A stretch of DNA of 64,000 nt from Pseudomonas panipatensis. GTDB taxonomy: Bacteria; Pseudomonadota; Gammaproteobacteria; Pseudomonadales; Pseudomonadaceae. Shown one piece after another: positions 34,763-43,297 of the stretch; within the stretch, counting starts at the first letter, position 1, and the number at the start of each line of letters is the position of its first letter. The stretch is from the NCBI RefSeq assembly GCF_900099785.1, contig NZ_FNDS01000003.1:455759-519758 (forward strand), written 5' to 3'. The position numbers and the translations under genes are program-made. The notes beneath the pieces were generated by a model. The model saw nothing but the letters and a program-made list of their open reading frames with translations, did no database searches and had not been told where the DNA came from.

Positions 34763-36097
34763 CTAGATCGAAGCGAAACGGTTGGCCGGGCGCGCCAGGC
34801 CCAGGTGCTCGCGCAGGGTGCGGCCGCTGTACTCGGTGCGGAACAGGCCGCGTCGCTGGAGTTCCGGCACCAGCAACGTGGCGACGTCTTCGAGGCCGCC
34901 GGGCAGGTGCGGCACCAGCACGTTGAAGCCATCGGCGCCGCCCTGCTCGAACCAGGCCTGGAGTTCGTCGGCGACCTGCGCCGGCGTACCGATCAGGCTG
35001 TAGTGGCCGCGGCCACCGGCGATGCGCCGGCCGAGCTGGGCCAGGCTGAGGTTTTCCTTGCCGGCCAGTTCGGTGAGCAGCAGCTGGCGGCTGCGCTGGC
35101 CGCTGTCGGTCAGCGGCAGATCGGGCAGCGGGCCGTCCAGCGGGTAGCCGGACAAGTCGAAGTTGCCGAGCATGCGCGACAGCAGGGCGACGCCGACCGC
35201 CGGCTCGACCAGCGCCTGGAATTGCTCGAATTTCTCCTGTGCCTGGCTCTGGCTGTCGCCGAGCACGATGAACACGCCGGGCATGATCTTCAGCGCGTCG
35301 GCCGAGCGTCCGTACTTGCCCAGGCGCCCCTTGAGGTCGCTGTAGAAGTCGCGCGCGGCGGCCAGCGAGGTCTGCGCGGTGAACACCACTTCGGCGGTCT
35401 GCGCAGCCAGCTCGCGGCCGGTCTCCGAGGAGCCGGCCTGGACCACCACCGGACGCCCCTGGGGCGAGCGGGCGACGTTCAGCGGCCCGCGCACCTGGAA
35501 GTGGTCACCGTGGTGATCGAGCACATGCAGCTTGGCCGGGTCGTAGTACTGCCCGCTGGCCTTGTCGCGGACGAAGGCATCGTCTTCCCAGCTGTCCCAG
35601 AGGCCGCTCACCACCTCGTGGAATTCGCGGGCGCGGGCGTAGCGCTCGGCGTGGCCGAGGTGTTCGCTGCGGTTGAAGTTCAGCGCTTCGGCGGCGGCGT
35701 CCGAGGTCACCAGGTTCCAGCCGGCGCGGCCGCCGGACAGGTGGTCCAGCGAGGCGAACTTGCGCGCCACATGGAAGGGCTCGTTGTAGCTGGTGGTGAC
35801 GGTGGCGATCAGGCCGATGCGCTCGGTCACCGCGGCCAGCGCGGAGAGCAGGGTGAGCGGCTCGAAATGGTCGGAGCGGGCCATGCGGCTGGCGATCGGC
35901 GCGTCCGGCGCGGCCGCGCTGTCGGCGAAGAACAGGGCGTCGAAGCAGGCCGCTTCGGCGATCTGCGCCAGGCGCTTGTATTGCTGGAAGTCCAGGCCGC
36001 CATCGGCCGGCACGTCCGGGTGGCGCCAGGCGGCGATGTGGTGCCCGGTGGCCATCAGGAAGGCGCCGAGGGAAAGGGTGCGTTTGCTTGCGGTCAT
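34763..36097 (-). CDS. LLM-class FMN-dependent monooxygenase (NtaA/SnaA/DszA type)
   Basis: This 444-residue flavin monooxygenase is of the bacterial luciferase-like NtaA/SnaA/DszA/SfnG group. It has the FDALFFADS strand, ERIGLIATVTTSYNEPFHVA, SGGRAGWNLVTSDAAAEALN (FMN site) and VVQAGSSETGRELAAQTAEV. It uses FMNH2 supplied by a separate reductase to oxidise an organosulfur or aminopolycarboxylate substrate. With an SsuA-like protein and TonB receptor in the unit, desulfurisation of a sulfonate or sulfone is the likeliest role. Confidence 0.9.
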   Translation of the reverse strand: MTASKRTLSLGAFLMATGHHIAAWRHPDVPADGGLDFQQYKRLAQIAEAACFDALFFADSAAAPDAPIASRMARSDHFEPLTLLSALAAVTERIGLIATVTTSYNEPFHVARKFASLDHLSGGRAGWNLVTSDAAAEALNFNRSEHLGHAERYARAREFHEVVSGLWDSWEDDAFVRDKASGQYYDPAKLHVLDHHGDHFQVRGPLNVARSPQGRPVVVQAGSSETGRELAAQTAEVVFTAQTSLAAARDFYSDLKGRLGKYGRSADALKIMPGVFIVLGDSQSQAQEKFEQFQALVEPAVGVALLSRMLGNFDLSGYPLDGPLPDLPLTDSGQRSRQLLLTELAGKENLSLAQLGRRIAGGRGHYSLIGTPAQVADELQAWFEQGGADGFNVLVPHLPGGLEDVATLLVPELQRRGLFRTEYSGRTLREHLGLARPANRFASI

Positions 36098-36153
36098 GAT
36101 GCAGTCCTCTGCGTGAAGGGAGGCACGCCAGGCGGATTCGGGTTTCTCATCGA

Positions 36154-36177
36154 GGCCCCGCCGGCGAGGGCGGGGCC
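36154..36177. repeat. strong hairpin between TonB receptor and monooxygenase genes
   Basis: GGCCCCGCC and GGCGGGGCC form a perfect 9-bp stem with a 6-nt loop in the gap between the receptor stop (36189) and the monooxygenase start (36097). It lacks a T-run on the minus strand. It may cause partial termination, so the enzymes could be expressed less than the receptor. Confidence 0.5.
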
Positions 36178-36188
36178 GTGTGGCGGAA

Positions 36189-38435
36189 TCAGAAGTCCTT
36201 GCGCAGCTCGACGCCGAAGTAGCGGCTGTCGTCGCGCGGCACCAGCCGGTAGACGTAGCCGGTGCCGGTGGCGATCAGCGGCGAGTAGGACTTGTCGGTG
36301 AGGTTCTTGGCCAGCAGCGCCACGCGCCAGCCCTGGCTGTAGTCGGCGAGGGCGACGCTGGCGTTCCAGATGCCGTAGGCGCCCTGGATGGTGTTGGGGT
36401 TCTGGCTGAGGTCGTACTGCACCTTGTCCTGCCAGCTGTAGTCGCTGCCCAGTTCGACATCCAGGCCGTTGTCCAGCGGAATGTCGTAGTCGGCGCGCAC
36501 ATAGCTCTTCCAGTCGGGCGAGAAGGGCAGCGGCTTGCCGTTGACGTTGCAACTGGCCGCCGCGCCCGCCGGGCAGTTGAAGCTCTCGATGCGGGCGTGG
36601 GTGTAGGCCACCGAGCCGGACAGCTTCAGGCGCCGGGTGGCCTGCCAGGCGAGGTCGGCTTCGGCGCCTTCGGTCTTCACCGAGCCGGCGTTGATCAGGC
36701 GGGTCACCACCTGGCCGGCGACGGTGTCGTAGAAGTTCGCCTGGTAGTTGTCGTAGACCGTGTGGAACAGCGCGAAGTTGGCGGTCAGGCGATTGTCCAG
36801 AGCGTTGGCCTTCAGGCCCAGCTCCCAGGAGTTGGAGGTTTCCGGCTTGAGCGCCTGGGTGTCGCGCGGCTGCATGTTGAAGAACACGTTGTAGGCCGGG
36901 CCCTTGTAGCCGCGCGAGTAGGTCAGGTAGCTGGTCAGGTTGGGGTTGAGGTCGTACTGCAGGCCCAGGCGCCCGGACCAGCCGTCTTCGTCGGTGGAGC
37001 CGGAGCTGCTGGTCGAGGGCTGGATGCCGGTGACCGCGGTGGCCGAGGTGGAGCGCCGACGGTGGTCGTATTCCAGCTCGTCGTGGGTGTAGCGCAGGCC
37101 GGCGATGCCACGGAACGACGGGGTGAAGTTCAGGGTGCTTTCGCCGAACGCCGAGTAGCTGTCGCTGCGCGTGCCGAAGTCGGCCACGCCGCTGTTCACC
37201 GCGCTGCTGCTGGTCAGCACGCGGCGGTAGGTTTCGTCGTCCTTGGCGTGCATGTAGTACAGGCCGGTGACGTATTCGAGGAATTCGCCCTTGGGCGAGG
37301 CCAGGCGGATTTCCTCCGAGTACTGGTCGTAGGACAGGTCGCCCTTGTCGTCGGAACTGGGGAAGGCGCTGCTCACCTGCGACAGGCGATCGCCGTCCTG
37401 GTACTGGGTGTTGTCCCAGCCGCGCCAGGCGCTGATCGAGGTCAGGGTGTAGTCGCCCAGGCTCCAGTCGACCTGTGCCGAAAGGCCCTTGTTGATGTCC
37501 TCGACGTGGGAGCGGTAGTCGGTGTTGATCCGGCGGTTGTCGCTGCTCGCCACCACTGGGCTCAGCGCCTTGGCGAAGGCCGCGCTGCTGGTGCTGGTGA
37601 TCACGCCGTTGGGGCTGTCGTCGTCGGCCTGCATGTAGTCGGCGATCAACGTCACCTTGAGGTCGTCGTTCGGCGTCAGCTCGAACTTGGCGCGGCCGCC
37701 CTTGCGGTTGTAGCCGTTGACCTCCTGGCCGTTGTAGACGTTCTTCACGTTGCCGTCGTAGCTGCCCAGCAGTGCGCTGAAGCTGGCCTTGAGCTTGCCG
37801 GGCAGCAGGGTGCCGCCGATGCCGAAGCGGGTGCGGTTCTCGTTGCCGCCGCCGAAGTGCGAGTAGTCGACGTAGCCGCTGCTGTCGTCCGGCGCGTCCT
37901 TGGTGACGATGTTGAGCACGCCGGCCGAGGCGTTCTTGCCGAACAGGGTGCCTTGCGGCCCGCGCAGGACCTCGATGCGCTCCAGGTCGAGCAGGTCCAG
38001 GGTGGCCATGCCCGGGCGGCCGTAGACCACGCCGTCGACCACGGTGGAGACGCTCGGCTCGACGCCGGGCGAGGTGGTCACGGTGCCGACGCCACGGACG
38101 AACAGCGAGGTGTCCTTGTTCGAGGCGCCGGCGCGGTAGTTCAGGCTCGGCACTTCGCTGACGATGGTCGAGACGTTGTTACGGTTGTCGCGCTCCAATT
38201 GCTCGCCGCTGATCACGCTGACCGCCACCGGCACTTTCTGCAGCGATTCCTCGCGGCGCGTGGCGGTGACTGTCACCGCGTTGAGGGTCGGTGCCGCGTC
38301 ATCGGCCTTGGCGCTGTCGCCGTCGGCCGCGCTGGCCGGCAACTGTGCGCCGCCGACCAGCGCGGCGATGGCCAGCGTCAAGGCGCTGAGCCGGGGAAAT
38401 TCTTCGCGGGTGTGCGCCCGGTACTGCTGATTCAT
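36189..38435 (-). CDS. TonB-dependent outer-membrane receptor
   Basis: A 748-residue TonB-dependent receptor. It has a signal peptide ending near LPASA, then a TonB box-like TLNAVTVTATRREESLQ, a plug domain (VPVAVSVISGEQLERDNRNN, RIEVLRGPQGTLFGKNASAG) and a beta barrel ending in RDDSRYFGVELRKDF with the terminal aromatic. It belongs to the broad FecA/BtuB-like subgroup that also takes up sulfate esters and other substrates. I use the ATG at 38435, with AGAGGAG just upstream, over the overlapping GTG at 38441. A LacI operator lies in its promoter region. Confidence 0.92.
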   Translation of the reverse strand: MNQQYRAHTREEFPRLSALTLAIAALVGGAQLPASAADGDSAKADDAAPTLNAVTVTATRREESLQKVPVAVSVISGEQLERDNRNNVSTIVSEVPSLNYRAGASNKDTSLFVRGVGTVTTSPGVEPSVSTVVDGVVYGRPGMATLDLLDLERIEVLRGPQGTLFGKNASAGVLNIVTKDAPDDSSGYVDYSHFGGGNENRTRFGIGGTLLPGKLKASFSALLGSYDGNVKNVYNGQEVNGYNRKGGRAKFELTPNDDLKVTLIADYMQADDDSPNGVITSTSSAAFAKALSPVVASSDNRRINTDYRSHVEDINKGLSAQVDWSLGDYTLTSISAWRGWDNTQYQDGDRLSQVSSAFPSSDDKGDLSYDQYSEEIRLASPKGEFLEYVTGLYYMHAKDDETYRRVLTSSSAVNSGVADFGTRSDSYSAFGESTLNFTPSFRGIAGLRYTHDELEYDHRRRSTSATAVTGIQPSTSSSGSTDEDGWSGRLGLQYDLNPNLTSYLTYSRGYKGPAYNVFFNMQPRDTQALKPETSNSWELGLKANALDNRLTANFALFHTVYDNYQANFYDTVAGQVVTRLINAGSVKTEGAEADLAWQATRRLKLSGSVAYTHARIESFNCPAGAAASCNVNGKPLPFSPDWKSYVRADYDIPLDNGLDVELGSDYSWQDKVQYDLSQNPNTIQGAYGIWNASVALADYSQGWRVALLAKNLTDKSYSPLIATGTGYVYRLVPRDDSRYFGVELRKDF

Positions 38436-38557
38436 AGCCACTCCTCTGATGCCCTGTCCGCCGCCGATCTCTTCTGCTGGATCGCTGCGGCGCCGTTTCG
38501 CTGGAGACCGTCACGAGCGCTCGCTCGTGCGAGTGGCTAGGGGGCGACAGTCTTCGT

Positions 38558-38571
38558 TGTTAGCGCTAACA
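38558..38571. promoter_or_regulatory. LacI-family operator palindrome
   Basis: TGTTAGCGCTAACA is a perfect 14-bp palindrome with the CG centre and TTAGCGCTAA core of LacI/GntR/PurR-type operators. It lies between the divergent TonB receptor and LacI genes, about 123 nt from the receptor start. It probably represses the receptor and the whole organosulfur unit. Confidence 0.8.
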
Positions 38572-38648
38572 TCGGCGAGTATCGGGAATGGCTGTTTAGA
38601 TCGTCAAATACTTAAAAATTACTTTGATATTCCAGAATGGAGATTTCC

Positions 38649-39680
38649 ATGGATAGCCCACGCAAACGCCGCGGCGCCGGCCGCGTCACCCTCAGCGCCG
38701 TGGCCGAGCGCGCCGGGGTTTCGGCGATCAGCGTGTCGCGCTATTTCAACCAGCCGGGGCAGCTCTCCGAGGACCTGCGCGAGCGCATCGGCGCGGCGGT
38801 GGCGGCGCTGGGCTATGTGCCCAACCAGGTGGCCGGCGGCCTGGCCTCGGCGCGCGGGCGCATCGTCGGCATGGTGGTGCCGAACATCTCCGGGCCGATC
38901 TTCGCCGACACCATCCAGGCCTTCAGCGACGCCCTGGCCGCAGCCGGCTACCAGGTGCTGCTGGCCTCCAGCTATTTCTCCGAGGACAAGGAAGAAAGCG
39001 CGGTGCGCGCCTTCCTCGGCTGGAACCCGGCGGCGCTGGTGCTGACCAGCCATTTCCACAGCGCGGCCTGCGAAGCCTTGCTGGCCGCCGCCGACATCCC
39101 GCTGCTGGAAATGTGGGACTACCAGCCGCAGCGCGCGCCCATCCAGATCGGCTTCTCCCATTACCAGGTCGGCGTCGACGCGGCGCGCTACCTGTACGGC
39201 AAGGGTTATCGGCGCATCGCCTTCGTGCAGAACAGCGCGCCGGGCGACTACAGTGCCCTCGACCGCCGCGACGGCTACGCCGACACCCTGCGCGCCCTCG
39301 GCCTGCAGCCCTGGATGTTCGTGCCCACCGCCGCCGCGCCCTTCGAGGCCGGCAGGCAGGCCATGGAAGCGCTGATGGCGCGCAGCGAACGCCCCGACGC
39401 GATCATCTTCGCCAACGACAACCTCGCCGCCGGCGGCCTGCTCGCCGGCCAGCGCGCCGGCCTGCGCATTCCCCAGGACTGCGCGGTGCTCGGCTTCGGC
39501 GACTACCCGTTCGCGGAGATGCTCCTGCCCAGCCTCACCACCCTCAAGCCGCCGGCCCGCGAGATCGGCGAACGCGCTGCCGAGCGCGTGCTCCAGGCCA
39601 TCGGCGCGCGGCCGTCGGAGCAGGCGCCGGAGCGCCTGAATCTGCTGCACTGCCGGGTGGTGGAGCGGGAGAGTTGCTGA
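38649..39680 (+). CDS. LacI-family transcriptional regulator
   Basis: The product has 343 residues. The HTH is at the N-terminus (VTLSAVAERAGVSAISVSRY, followed by the hinge GYVPNQVAGGLASARG), then a periplasmic-binding-type effector domain (IVGMVVPNISGPIFADTIQA). It is GntR-like within the family. I use the ATG at 38649 because GGAG precedes it; the ATG at 38637 has no ribosome site. Divergent to the TonB-receptor operon with a perfect operator between them, it should control organosulfur uptake. An LacI regulator is unusual there, because LysR (CysB/Cbl/SftR) types are typical. Confidence 0.92.
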   Translation: MDSPRKRRGAGRVTLSAVAERAGVSAISVSRYFNQPGQLSEDLRERIGAAVAALGYVPNQVAGGLASARGRIVGMVVPNISGPIFADTIQAFSDALAAAGYQVLLASSYFSEDKEESAVRAFLGWNPAALVLTSHFHSAACEALLAAADIPLLEMWDYQPQRAPIQIGFSHYQVGVDAARYLYGKGYRRIAFVQNSAPGDYSALDRRDGYADTLRALGLQPWMFVPTAAAPFEAGRQAMEALMARSERPDAIIFANDNLAAGGLLAGQRAGLRIPQDCAVLGFGDYPFAEMLLPSLTTLKPPAREIGERAAERVLQAIGARPSEQAPERLNLLHCRVVERESC

Positions 39681-39698
39681 GCGCCGCCGACCTGGCGC

Positions 39699-40130
39699 TC
39701 ACAGCGTGCTGAGGCGTTTCTTCAGGTAGAGGCGCTGGTGTCCCGGCGGGCAGTCTTCGAGGACGCCCATCACCTCGAAGCCCTGCTTCTGGTAGAAGCC
39801 CGGCGCCTGGAAGCTGTAGGTGTAGAGGAACACGCCGACGCAGCCGCGGCGCCGCGCTTCCTCTTCGGCCAGCGCCAGTAGGTGCGCGCCGAGCCCGGCG
39901 CCGCGCTGCGTGGCGTGCAGCCACAGGTAGTCGATGTACAGCCAGCCCATGCCCGAGTGGCCGAACAGGCCGCCGACCAGCTGCCCGGCGCCATCGTGGG
40001 CGTACAGCTCGATATCTTCGTAGGCGTAGGGACCGATGCGCTCGATGTTGTACGCACGCAATTCCTGGTGGATGACTTCCCGGGCCTGCGGGTCGGCGCC
40101 GAGGGTGAAGCGGTAGCTGGGGTGTGCCAT
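39699..40130 (-). CDS. GNAT-family N-acetyltransferase
   Basis: A 143-residue single-domain GNAT protein. LWLHATQRGAGLGAHLLALA gives the R/Q-x-x-G-x-G/A acetyl-CoA loop, and GFYQKQGFEVMG the C-terminal fold signature. AGGAGG lies before the ATG. It converges with the LacI gene, 18 nt apart. The substrate is not predictable; many short GNATs detoxify amines or modify small metabolites. Confidence 0.88.
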   Translation of the reverse strand: MAHPSYRFTLGADPQAREVIHQELRAYNIERIGPYAYEDIELYAHDGAGQLVGGLFGHSGMGWLYIDYLWLHATQRGAGLGAHLLALAEEEARRRGCVGVFLYTYSFQAPGFYQKQGFEVMGVLEDCPPGHQRLYLKKRLSTL

Positions 40131-40234
40131 GTGGCCTCCTGAGCGGACGAAACGCCGAGTCTAGGGAAAATCCCCAGGTGCTGTCCGCTGCATTCGCTCT
40201 CGGCACCTCGCAGCAGGACGTGCCGCCAGGGCAG

Positions 40235-41572
40235 TCAGCGCATCTGGAACAGCTCCTGGTGGAAGTCGCGGGCGTTCAGACCGTGGGCCAGCAGGTCATG
40301 GCGCAGCGCCCGGCCAAAGGCGGCCGGGCCGCAGAACCAGACGCTGGCGTCCTGCCAGTCGGGCAGTTCCTGGCGCAGGCGCTCGCCGCTGAGGCGGCCA
40401 TTCTGGCCGGCCAGCAGCAGGTGCAGGCGCACCCCGGCCGCCATGGCGTCGGCATACAGGTTGTCGATGGCTTGGGCGGAGTACTCGCCGGATGGGTGGT
40501 AGAGGTCGATGTCGTGCTGCCGATCGGGTTCCAGCGCCAGTTGCTTGAGGCGGGCGACGAAGGGCGTGATGCCGATGCCGGCGCCGATCCAGATCTGGCG
40601 CTTTTTCTGGTCCTCGAAGGTGAAGCAGCCGTAAGGCCCCTCCACGGTCACCGGCATGCCCAGGCGCAGGCGCTGCGGCAACTGACTGGTGTGGTCGCCC
40701 AGGGCCTTGGTGATGAAGGTGATCTCCGGCTGCTGCGGGCGCCAGGCCGAGGCGATGGTGTAGGGGTGCGCGCCCTCGCGGGCCGAGGAGGTGACGAAGG
40801 CGAACTGACCGGCCTTGTGTCCGGGCCAGCCGGGTTCCAGGGCGATGCGGGTTTCCAGCACGTCCAGCTCGGGGTAGGGGATCAGCGTCTGGATGCTGCC
40901 CCGCACCTTGCGCTCGGCGCCGATGCGCTTGAACAGCGCCTTGAGCGCCGCCAGGCTGCCGCCGACCAGCAGCAGCGCGGTGAACAGGCCGACCGGCGCG
41001 CTCCAGTAGCTGAACTTGAGCAGCACCACCGAGTGGTACGCCAGCAGCAGATAGAGCGCGGCGAGGAGGATGTGGGTCTTGGCGAACCAGCGGTAGGGGA
41101 AGCGCTTGAACAGCGCCAGCACGATCAGCACCACGGCGGCGTAGAACGCCCATTCGCCGAGGCTCTCGGCCAGCCCGCGCTGATCGTGCAGCCACTGCTC
41201 CAGCGGGCCCAGTTGCGCCGCCGCGCCGCCAGCGCGCGGCGGTCGGGTCAGCCAGCCCCAGCCGACCGCCCACTTGGTGCCCTTGGCCCAGACCCAGTGC
41301 GCGCTGGCGAATGCCAGGGCGCTGATGCCCAGCCACTTGTGCAGCCGGTACATCTTGTCGAGGCCGCCGAGCAGCGGCTCGATGCGCCGCGGGCGCACCG
41401 CCAGCAGCAGGGCCACGCTCATCGCCGCGATGGCGAGGATGCCGGTGTACTGCACCTGCAGGGTACGCAGGGCGAAGTAGCTCAGCGGCTGCGGCAACAC
41501 GCTGTCCGCCAGCGCCCAGAGCAGGCTCAGGCCGATCAGCAATGCCCACAAGGCGATCTTGATGTTCTTCAT
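40235..41572 (-). CDS. ferric-reductase-like transmembrane flavocytochrome
   Basis: A 445-residue protein. About six membrane helices with histidines for heme (YRLHKWLGISALAFASAHWV, FAKTHILLAALYLLLAYHSV) form a ferric-reductase/NOX-like domain. The C-terminal half is an FAD/NAD(P)H reductase (FAFVTSSAREGAHPYTIASA, GPYGCFTFED, WIGAGIGITPFVARLKQL, VWFCGPAAFGRAL). It moves electrons from NAD(P)H through FAD and heme across the inner membrane, possibly to reduce iron or copper. The ATG at 41572 has GCGGAG. The gene stands alone between GNAT and a divergent membrane protein gene. Confidence 0.9.
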   Translation of the reverse strand: MKNIKIALWALLIGLSLLWALADSVLPQPLSYFALRTLQVQYTGILAIAAMSVALLLAVRPRRIEPLLGGLDKMYRLHKWLGISALAFASAHWVWAKGTKWAVGWGWLTRPPRAGGAAAQLGPLEQWLHDQRGLAESLGEWAFYAAVVLIVLALFKRFPYRWFAKTHILLAALYLLLAYHSVVLLKFSYWSAPVGLFTALLLVGGSLAALKALFKRIGAERKVRGSIQTLIPYPELDVLETRIALEPGWPGHKAGQFAFVTSSAREGAHPYTIASAWRPQQPEITFITKALGDHTSQLPQRLRLGMPVTVEGPYGCFTFEDQKKRQIWIGAGIGITPFVARLKQLALEPDRQHDIDLYHPSGEYSAQAIDNLYADAMAAGVRLHLLLAGQNGRLSGERLRQELPDWQDASVWFCGPAAFGRALRHDLLAHGLNARDFHQELFQMR

Positions 41573-41742
41573 GGCGAACTCCGCTGGCGGCGACTGCCGG
41601 CCATTTTCAGGCAAAAGGCGCCCACGCAGAAGCACCGTCGGCGCGGGCGCTGCCGGCCAGCGATACGCGTGGGCGGAATCGCCAGGCCGACTACTATCAA
41701 TAGGTGCCCGAGCGGCGGCGAAGACAGGACAAGGAGAAGCGC

Positions 41743-42504
41743 GTGAATCATCTGCTGGTCGCAACGATCGTGTTCGTCTGCCTGTTCGGCAGCGCGCTGC
41801 TCGGCTCGCTCCTGCGCAGGTGCCTGCCCACGCACCACCTGAGCGAGGATTCGATCAGCGTGGTGAAGCTCGCCACCGGGTTGATCGCGACCATGGCCGC
41901 GCTGGTGCTGGGCCTGCTGGTGTCGTCGGCCAAGGGCACTTTCGATACGGCCAATGCGCAACTGGTGGGCGCGGCGGCGAAGGTCATTCAGTTCGACCGC
42001 ACGCTGTCCCAGTACGGCACGGAAACCGAGGAAATCCGTGGCCTGCTCAAGCACAACTTCGCAGCCGTGCTGCAGGTGCTGGAAAGCCGCGATTCCGCGC
42101 AACTGGCGCTGCTCGACAAGGAGCCGGCGGTGAGCCGCGCGGAAGATTTGCAGCGCCGTGTGCAGGCCCTGCTGCCCGCCACCGATGCGCAGCGCCAGCT
42201 CAAGGCGCGCGCCCTGCAATTGATGGATGAGGTGTTCGCCATGCGCTGGCTGACGCTGCTCCAGGCGAATGGCTCCATCCCGCTGCCGATGCTGGCGATC
42301 CTGGTGGTGTGGATCTGCGTCATCTTCGCCACCTTCGGTCTGTTCGCGCCGGGCAACGGCACCATCATGGCGGTGGTGGGTATGTGCGCGCTGTCGGTGG
42401 CCTCCTCGGTGCTGCTGGTCGAGGAGCTGAACCGGCCGCTGGATGGGCTCATCAGTGTCTCCCTCGAACCGATGCGCCACTCCCTCAGCCGGCTCGGCGA
42501 GTAG
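41743..42504 (+). CDS. DUF4239-type (bestrophin-like) membrane protein
   Basis: The protein has 253 residues with four predicted membrane segments in two pairs, at the N-terminus (LLVATIVFVCLFGSALLGSL, LATGLIATMAALVLGLLVSS) and C-terminus (PMLAILVVWICVIFATFGLF and MAVVGMCALSVASSVLLVEE). Between them is a soluble helical domain. The arrangement matches DUF4239/bestrophin-like proteins. The GTG at 43 nt into the frame (41743) is preceded by AAGGAGAAGC. The role is unknown; ion channel or regulator functions have been suggested for the group. Confidence 0.8.
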   Translation: MNHLLVATIVFVCLFGSALLGSLLRRCLPTHHLSEDSISVVKLATGLIATMAALVLGLLVSSAKGTFDTANAQLVGAAAKVIQFDRTLSQYGTETEEIRGLLKHNFAAVLQVLESRDSAQLALLDKEPAVSRAEDLQRRVQALLPATDAQRQLKARALQLMDEVFAMRWLTLLQANGSIPLPMLAILVVWICVIFATFGLFAPGNGTIMAVVGMCALSVASSVLLVEELNRPLDGLISVSLEPMRHSLSRLGE

Positions 42505-42575
42505 CGCGCCGCCCGCGCTTCGCCCCCTTGGCCGGCGCCGTCAGGCCGGCCCCGGCGCGCGCGGGCGGCGGGCCG

Positions 42576-43250
42576 TCATTTGAAGAACGCCGCCATGTCG
42601 CCGGTCAGCCCGCGGATCGCGGTCTTGAAGTCGTCGGCGGTGATCTTCTCGCTCTCGTTGCTGAGGGTCTCGCCGAACACCTTGCGCACCACTTTCGCCA
42701 CCGTCTGGCCGCTGCCGGCATCGACGAAGTAGGCCTCCACGTACAACTCGGTGTTCTGGTCGCGATGGCCGCTGGCGGCGGAAACCGCGCCGACCACCGC
42801 GGCGACCGGCACCACTTCGTACCAGTGCATGCCCTCGTTGGATGCGCTCACGCCGGTGATCGCCGCGTGCATCTCCAGCACGTGCGAGCCGGGTGGCGCG
42901 GCCTGGCGCTCGGGGACCAGCAGATAGCGCTTGGAGAGCACCGATTTGACGCTGTTGCTGGCGTAGAGCTGCAGCTCCTGCAGGGTCTTCAGGTCGACCC
43001 GATCGTCCGGCTTCGGCGCCGGGTAGAGCACCAGCTTGTCGAAGGCCACGGTGTCGTAGTTGGCGGAGTCGAAGCTCGGCGAGACCCAGCGCAGCACCGG
43101 CTGGCCGCTCGGCGACTTGGCTTCCTGCAGGTTCTGGTAGCCCGGCAGGAAGCCGGAATACTGGGTCTGCTCGGTGGTCTTCGAGACGCAGCCAGCCAGC
43201 AGCAGGCTGCCCAGGGCGAGGGCACCGCAGAATGTCGCGTAGGTGGGCAT
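42576..43250 (-). CDS. DUF3313-type outer-membrane lipoprotein
   Basis: The 224-residue product has a lipobox LLLAGC giving an acylated cysteine near residue 21. The mature part has family-typical YSGFLPGYQNLQEAKSPSGQ and YLLVPERQAAPPGSHVLEMH, and ends with DDFKTAIRGLTGDMAAFFK. The residue after the cysteine is not Asp, so outer-membrane sorting is expected. Start ATG 43250. It is the third gene after sulfatase and FadL on the same strand. The function is unknown. Confidence 0.85.
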   Translation of the reverse strand: MPTYATFCGALALGSLLLAGCVSKTTEQTQYSGFLPGYQNLQEAKSPSGQPVLRWVSPSFDSANYDTVAFDKLVLYPAPKPDDRVDLKTLQELQLYASNSVKSVLSKRYLLVPERQAAPPGSHVLEMHAAITGVSASNEGMHWYEVVPVAAVVGAVSAASGHRDQNTELYVEAYFVDAGSGQTVAKVVRKVFGETLSNESEKITADDFKTAIRGLTGDMAAFFK

Positions 43251-43297
43251 GGGTCGTGTACTCCCGGGGACGGTGGGTTGGCGGCGCTCGCGCACGC

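Noticed and set aside
38512..38529. CACGAGCG-CT-CGCTCGTG palindrome near the LacI operator
   Set aside because: The arms are perfect, but the site does not resemble an LacI operator and GC-rich palindromes are common here; the 38558 site explains the regulation better.
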